In this document: positions 59,957 to 64,000 of the stretch, piece after piece
Position numbering within the stretch: the first letter of the stretch is position 1
Layout: every line of letters starts with the position of its first letter
From: Ischnura elegans
Taxonomy: Eukaryota > Arthropoda > Insecta > Odonata > Coenagrionidae
Reading direction: 5' to 3'
DNA length: 64,000 nt
Assembly: GCF_921293095.1 (NCBI RefSeq)
Contig: NC_060248.1
Location: 79,863,243 to 79,927,242 of the forward strand
Notes under the pieces: model-generated
Seen by the model: the letters and a program-made list of their open reading frames with translations, nothing else
The model's database searches: none
What the model was told of the DNA's origin: nothing
Translations under genes and position numbers: made by a program

Positions 59957-60545
59957 ATTGAAATTAAAATATACAACCTTGGTAACTTTTCACTGTAAAA
60001 TTTATTGGTACGACGCGTTTCGACGCTGAGGCGTCATTATCAAGTACCTGTCAAGTAACTTTGCAAAGCACCTGTGGGAAGAGGGACATTATAGTGACTT
60101 CGAACCGGACATTCTACACAAAGTCAAGAAGGGGAGGAAGATGGACGTCCTGGAGGAGTTGGAGATAAAAAGAAATTTGAGTTTGGGACATGTCCTTAAT
60201 GACATCGTATTCCTAAGAAATTCACCTCTCATTACCACTGCACTTAACCTTCACAATTTACCCCTCTCCAAACCGACCCTTTCCCCCGGCACAGGAACCT
60301 TACCTGCCTCTCCTAGCGTGGGCTTAGTTACGCTTCCCATTCCCTCACCAACCCTCCCACTCCTCCCCAAATTTCCCCCTCCGTATAACCCTTCTCCCTC
60401 CCCCCGCCAAAATTTGGGTGTATATTGGATTGTCGATATTATGCAGAGTGTACTTAATAATGACGCCTCAGCGTCGAAATGCGTCGTACCAATAAATTTT
60501 TCAATGAAAAGTTACCAAGGTTGTATACTTTCATTTCAACATGGA
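59957..60545 (+). mobile_element. Penelope-like element relic with inverted terminal arms
   Basis: Arms of about 85 bp (59957-60042 and 60457-60545) are inverted copies that include GTACGACGC..TTTCGACGC and TACAACCTTGGTAACTTTTCA. Between them lies coding sequence for the C-terminal end of a GIY-YIG-type region (60060-60240). An inverted terminal segment in front of a truncated 3' coding part is a structure known from Penelope-like elements. The element sits in the proposed 5' UTR intron of the secreted-peptide gene. Confidence 0.7.
60007..60048 (-). ncRNA. Hammerhead-like motif, degenerate core
   Basis: On the minus strand stem I is GGTAC/GTACC, stem II is GACGC/GCGTC with loop CTCA, then GAAAC, a tiny stem III and a GTC cleavage triplet. 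The order fits a type I hammerhead ribozyme, which Penelope-like elements are known to carry. The core reads TTGATAA where CUGANGA is expected, so the C3 and catalytic G8 positions are altered, and one extra base precedes stem II. It is probably inactive. A second, weaker version is at 60449-60490 on the plus strand. Confidence 0.5.
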
Positions 60546-60560
60546 TTTTCACAAAGTTAA
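60060..60560 (+). pseudogene. C-terminal GIY-YIG-like fragment of a Penelope-like element
   Basis: The frame starts FAKHLWEEGHYSDFEPDILH and continues KGRKMDVLEELEI and LNDIVFLRNSPLI. This matches the pattern (HL..GH, KGR.MDVLEELEI, LN....NSPL) at the end of the endonuclease of Penelope-like retroelements. It then becomes Pro/Ser-rich and runs through the right terminal arm to a stop at 60558-60560. No reverse transcriptase is present. Confidence 0.7.
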
Positions 60561-61417
60561 AGCCGAATCAATTGAATTCAAATTCGAAATTACTTAAATT
60601 TATCTTTTAATGTAATGTCTTATCGCATTACTTAAAAAAATGATACTTTGTATGCATATCAAAATATATCTACGAAAAATTATGTCCTACTCGGCACAAA
60701 AACATTACCTGCATAACATTACCATTCCGAATAGGTTCTAACTAACGTTATTGCGCTCTTGCTTGATTTTACCCGGCGTTTCGCATTTATGTTTATGCAT
60801 TAAAGACTAACGCGTTAATGCGGCGCTGTTTTCAACAAAATTCGAGTTGATAATTCATTTTTTTTGTGTTCTTTGATTTCTCTAAAACGTTGAAACAAAA
60901 TCTGTCTAATGGGATATTTTTGAGATGATAGGTCCTAGTCATATTTGCGGCCGACAAAATTCTACTCTTAAATAGATTATTACTTCCAATAAAAATATTT
61001 TGTTTTTTGATTGGTATATGCGTCATTGGTTTAATTTTGTATATCGCAGTCCATATCTCTCGCGACTTTGTCAAACGTGGAGGACCTATCTCAGTTTCAT
61101 AAATGGTGAACGCGACACACCAGTTAAAAAATCGGGTTGATTCATTCGAATTTTTAACTAATAAAGACTATTGCACTTTGAAATCATGTATTTATATTTA
61201 ATTGATATGGTGGTAAAGTTACGTGGAGCATTGTGGCCCTCGGGACGACGAAGATGAAGACTCATGATGTAGTGATGTAGAGTATAAAGATCAAAGAAAA
61301 TCTCATAACACAAGAAGTGCAAGAAGTACATTCCATTTTCTTCTCTTTCAATTCCTATCTTAATATGCTGAGAAACATTAGCACTGGCTCAAATAACATG
61401 AATATTTCTTCCCACAG

Positions 61418-61459
61418 CTGACCAATAAATCCGTTTCCGGTTGCATAAAATAATACAAA
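61418..61459 (+). other. 5' UTR part of the coding exon 1
   Basis: A pyrimidine-rich run and CCCACAG at 61411-61417 mark a splice acceptor 42 bp before the start codon. The ATG context is ACAAAATGA. Confidence 0.55.
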
Positions 61460-62661
61460 ATGAAGGCGTACGCTGCAGCTTTGATTCTCTCAGTGTTACT
61501 TGCAGGTGAGTAGCTAATGGTAAAATTGTTAATGTTTACATCGCATAATGACATGCAAGAATTGTAAAAAAAAATAACTAATGCCATGCTAAATTACTTA
61601 TATTTTCCCATAACTATTTGCAGGTGCACTCTTGGTCGAAAGCGCCCCAGCCGACTCATATAGTTCGGTAAGCTCACTATTTGTGCTCGTATATCATTTA
61701 AGGCTATGTTAATGGTGCGTACCAAATTATTTCCTGGGTCATAATAATAATGATAATTTCGTCTTTATTTCACAAGCGAATTTAGGACTAGATAGTCCTC
61801 TCTTACAATTAACTTGTTTCACTATCACATATATCCATGCCCTGGATGGTGGTCAAACCACCCAGGCGGGATTCGAACCCGCGACCTCTAGGTCGGGGGC
61901 TTTACCCCGGCGCCATCGAGGCCGACAGGCGAGGCCGATAATGGGAAGGATAATTTTCAGATTAAAGAAAAAAAATACTAGCTTTTCAAATTCAATGCAA
62001 GGTAGTGTAGCATAATTTTGGTTTATAAATGATATTTTAGACTCCAAATAGAAATATTTACTTCATCATCTCAATTGCAAATTTTGTCGCAAAGGGTTTA
62101 CTCTCTCCATTGCCATTAGTCCGTCGGCTGCGGCGGATGGATGGTAAGAGATCCGAGTATGCCTTTCTGATCTCTTCCTCGTGCGACAGTGATCAAAAGA
62201 TGAATGACCTGAGGGTCACATCGATTTCTGAATTGCGTCAAAAATTCATAGTTTATGTCTTTCAATGTCTTTTTTATACTATCCAAATAACCGATACCTG
62301 CAGTTAAGCGAAGGGCTTCAGATAGGATGTACGAATCCACAAGTCATAAGTGCAGCTTAGAATGTTATTAAATATTCAGGGTTCTGCTGAGGAATTCATT
62401 AGTCAATCATAAATATATTAAAGATGCGAGAATGTGTGTGGGTAAAATAATTTACCTATGTTCTTCTTTCCAAACTACCTCCGCACCTTGACTCCTCTCC
62501 TGGAATAGAATGACGGACAAGCAGACCAGACGGCCAACGTGTATGCAGATGGAATAATTGACCAATTACCACCTCAGGTGAAGGAAGTGGTTAACAACAT
62601 GATGAATATGTTTAGCCAAATGATGCAAGCTTCGCAAAATCAACAAGGTGCTACTAAATAA
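61460..62661 (+). CDS. Small secreted cysteine-free peptide, three coding exons
   Basis: The exons 61460-61505, 61624-61667 and 62509-62661 join in frame to 80 codons plus stop. All junctions are GT-AG with good donors (GTGAGT, GTAAGC). Residues 1-23 form a typical signal peptide (MKAYAAALILSVLLAGALL), and an AXA-type site at 23-25 suggests a mature peptide of 55 residues from Asp26. The mature part has no cysteine and is acidic (net about -4). Its C-terminal half (45-71) looks like an amphipathic helix with five methionines at 61-69, followed by a Gln-rich end. I do not recognise the family and propose no function beyond secretion. AATAAA lies 34 bp after the stop. A 5' UTR exon at 61418-61459 is likely because a strong acceptor precedes it. 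Confidence 0.85.
61739..61935 (-). repeat. tRNA-derived SINE in intron 2 of the secreted-peptide gene
   Basis: On the minus strand the 5' part is tRNA-like, with an A-box-like TGGCGCCGGGGTA and a perfect T arm and B box (GCGGGTTCGAATCCCGC, 61866-61882). A body with ATCCAGGGCATGGATA follows, ending in ATT repeats near 61741-61757. The family is shared with the older copy at 5440-5628. A functional tRNA is unlikely because the acceptor stem does not close and the unit extends into a SINE body. Confidence 0.75.
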
Positions 62662-62694
62662 AGATCATATAATTTGTAACCAGATTATTATGTG

Positions 62695-62700
62695 AATAAA
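62695..62700 (+). terminator. Polyadenylation signal of the secreted-peptide gene
   Basis: AATAAA 34 bp after the stop codon, followed by TG/T-rich sequence at about 62720-62735 that fits a downstream element. Confidence 0.7.
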
Positions 62701-63894
62701 TCAGAGAGTATTTTAAATTTGAATGTGTTTATTTACTCAATTTTACGAGCTGCAGTATCAAAACCTTCATCCAGCTGCATCAGAAGGATTAGATGAGTAT
62801 CCTAAAACGTCAAAGTGAGAATTTGGTCATTTGTAAAATGCCGTAGAAGTTTTTGCCGAGGAAATTAATGACAAAAAAATCACCGCTGTTCAAATTATAT
62901 TTCAAAGTAACCTCATTAGCAGCCAAGAGAGTCAAGAGATAAGTAAAATTATTCATTTCAAAAGATGAATCAGTCAAACATCTATGCAATATGTGATGTA
63001 AGCATGTTCAATTTGTTATGGAGGAAATATATTCTATTTGGATCCATGCTACTCTTGTGCAGCCATCTATGATGAACCGCGAATAAATAACATTTATCAA
63101 TGGCAATCTTCTTCCAGCTACCATGAGAATTGAAGATGCTACATGACACAGAGTTTTGCATAAGGGCTCATTTATATAATGGCACGCACCTATATTGGGT
63201 TCCAAATATGTTTGCGGATGAGAGAGGGTGGACTTAAGCAGTTAAGGGAGCATTCACTTCATGCAACCCCGAGCACTGTTAGTGGGCTCCGCCTAATTTC
63301 AATTGCACTTTCATAGTACTGATAGTGATACACAAAAATTAAATGGATACTAAACAGTGCTTATTGCTGCACAAGCTTAGAAAAAGATTAATGAGAAACA
63401 TGAGTCAATTTAAAAAGCTTTAAACACGGAACCTAGACTCCATTTTAGTAAGCAAAATTGTTCGATCCATTTAATTAATACATGTATATTCAGCGACACT
63501 AAAAACTTCCCATTGCTAATTCAAAATGCAATCATATGAAGGCACAATTTGATAGACAGTTATCTCCTCCATCATTTTCTTTCATTACATTCAAAATGGT
63601 ACTTCCACACAGGTATTTCTATGTAGGGGTGACAAGAGAAAGACATCACCTTAATGTTGCGGTATCGTATGTTTAAAAATCACATCAACTTGAATGGAGA
63701 TAATCGGGTCGCTCGATAGAGCTCTCAGCACTCTAAAACCACTGAAAAGACTCAATATTTTGTGCGCGGTAGTCGGAAAATGCATTAAAAGTAAGAAAAA
63801 TAGCAGTTGCACATTTCAAAACTTCAATTTCTTCGCAAAAATGAATTTTTTCGTAATCAATGAAAAAACTAATGAGTTAGAAAAGCATTTGAGT
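62701..63894. other. Intergenic DNA with a diverged MITE-like repeat
   Basis: No gene recognised. About 62970-63125 shares AAACATCTATGCAATATGTG and GGCAATCTTCTTC with 59712-59950, so it is probably a relative of that element. Confidence 0.4.
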
Positions 63895-63899
63895 TAATC

Positions 63900-64000
63900 A
63901 CTGGGTCCCGCGATTCTATCCGAGGCTCGTTCGATCAAACTCAATATTTTCAAGGAAGAGATAGTTGGTAGGGTTTCCCACTTCCATTTCAACAGCGATT
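63900..64000 (-). mobile_element. 5' fragment of a related non-LTR element at the window edge
   Basis: The reverse complement of 63900-64000 matches 15780-15885 of the intact element. The last 45 bp are almost the same (MEVGNPTNYLF is encoded) and the remainder is more diverged. Here the match stops at about 63900 while the element's leader continues beyond the window. Orientation is opposite to the copy at 15.6 kb. Confidence 0.85.

Noticed and set aside
61860..61930. Functional tRNA gene on the minus strand
   Set aside because: The A and B boxes are good, but the acceptor stem does not pair and the sequence runs on into a SINE body with an ATT-repeat tail.

Overview
The window is nuclear DNA of an animal, most likely an insect or other arthropod. 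It is AT-rich, its genes are split by GT-AG introns, and it is dense in transposable elements typical of arthropods: an EEP/RT non-LTR retrotransposon, mariner, hAT, piggyBac-like and TAA-target MITEs, a Penelope-like relic, tRNA-derived SINEs and rolling-circle-like units. I found no bacterial operons, rRNA genes or CRISPR arrays. Only two host genes can be supported.

Layout. 1-11.9 kb is transposon relics in AT-rich DNA: a MITE with 16-bp TIRs, a retroelement RNase H scrap, a dead mariner, a SINE, a 58-bp perfect palindrome and a piggyBac-like MITE. 11.9-14.7 kb (minus strand) is a complete three-exon KXD1 gene (BORC/BLOC-1-related subunit, 215 aa). 15.6-18.9 kb is a nearly intact EEP/RT non-LTR retrotransposon with an 11-bp target-site duplication; a decayed relative follows at 19.0 kb and another 5' fragment runs off the right edge of the window on the minus strand. 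19.3-45.75 kb is the most unusual part. It holds five related 3.3-4.4 kb units plus one truncated unit. Each has a conserved head, an internal tandem array of 315-bp monomers carrying the palindrome TTCGATATATATCGAA, and a 3' hairpin close to its end. Three of the junctions are directly head to tail. A 6,822-bp block (20373-27194) recurs, identical as far as I could read, at 38929-45750.

45.75-58.9 kb is mostly intergenic DNA with MITEs (TAA target sites, piggyBac-like), an inverted duplication, a miRNA-like hairpin and a minus-strand non-LTR RT relic. 58.9-62.7 kb holds a gene for a small cysteine-free secreted peptide (80 aa, three coding exons) with a probable distal TATA/Initiator promoter and a 2.4-kb 5' UTR intron. 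That intron contains a Penelope-like relic with a hammerhead-like motif, and the second coding intron contains a SINE.

The two host genes show no functional link to each other. The structure of interest is the satellite-bearing, tandemly arranged rolling-circle-like units and the near-perfect duplication that includes one of them. All similarity statements come from reading the sequence by eye; no search or alignment program was run.
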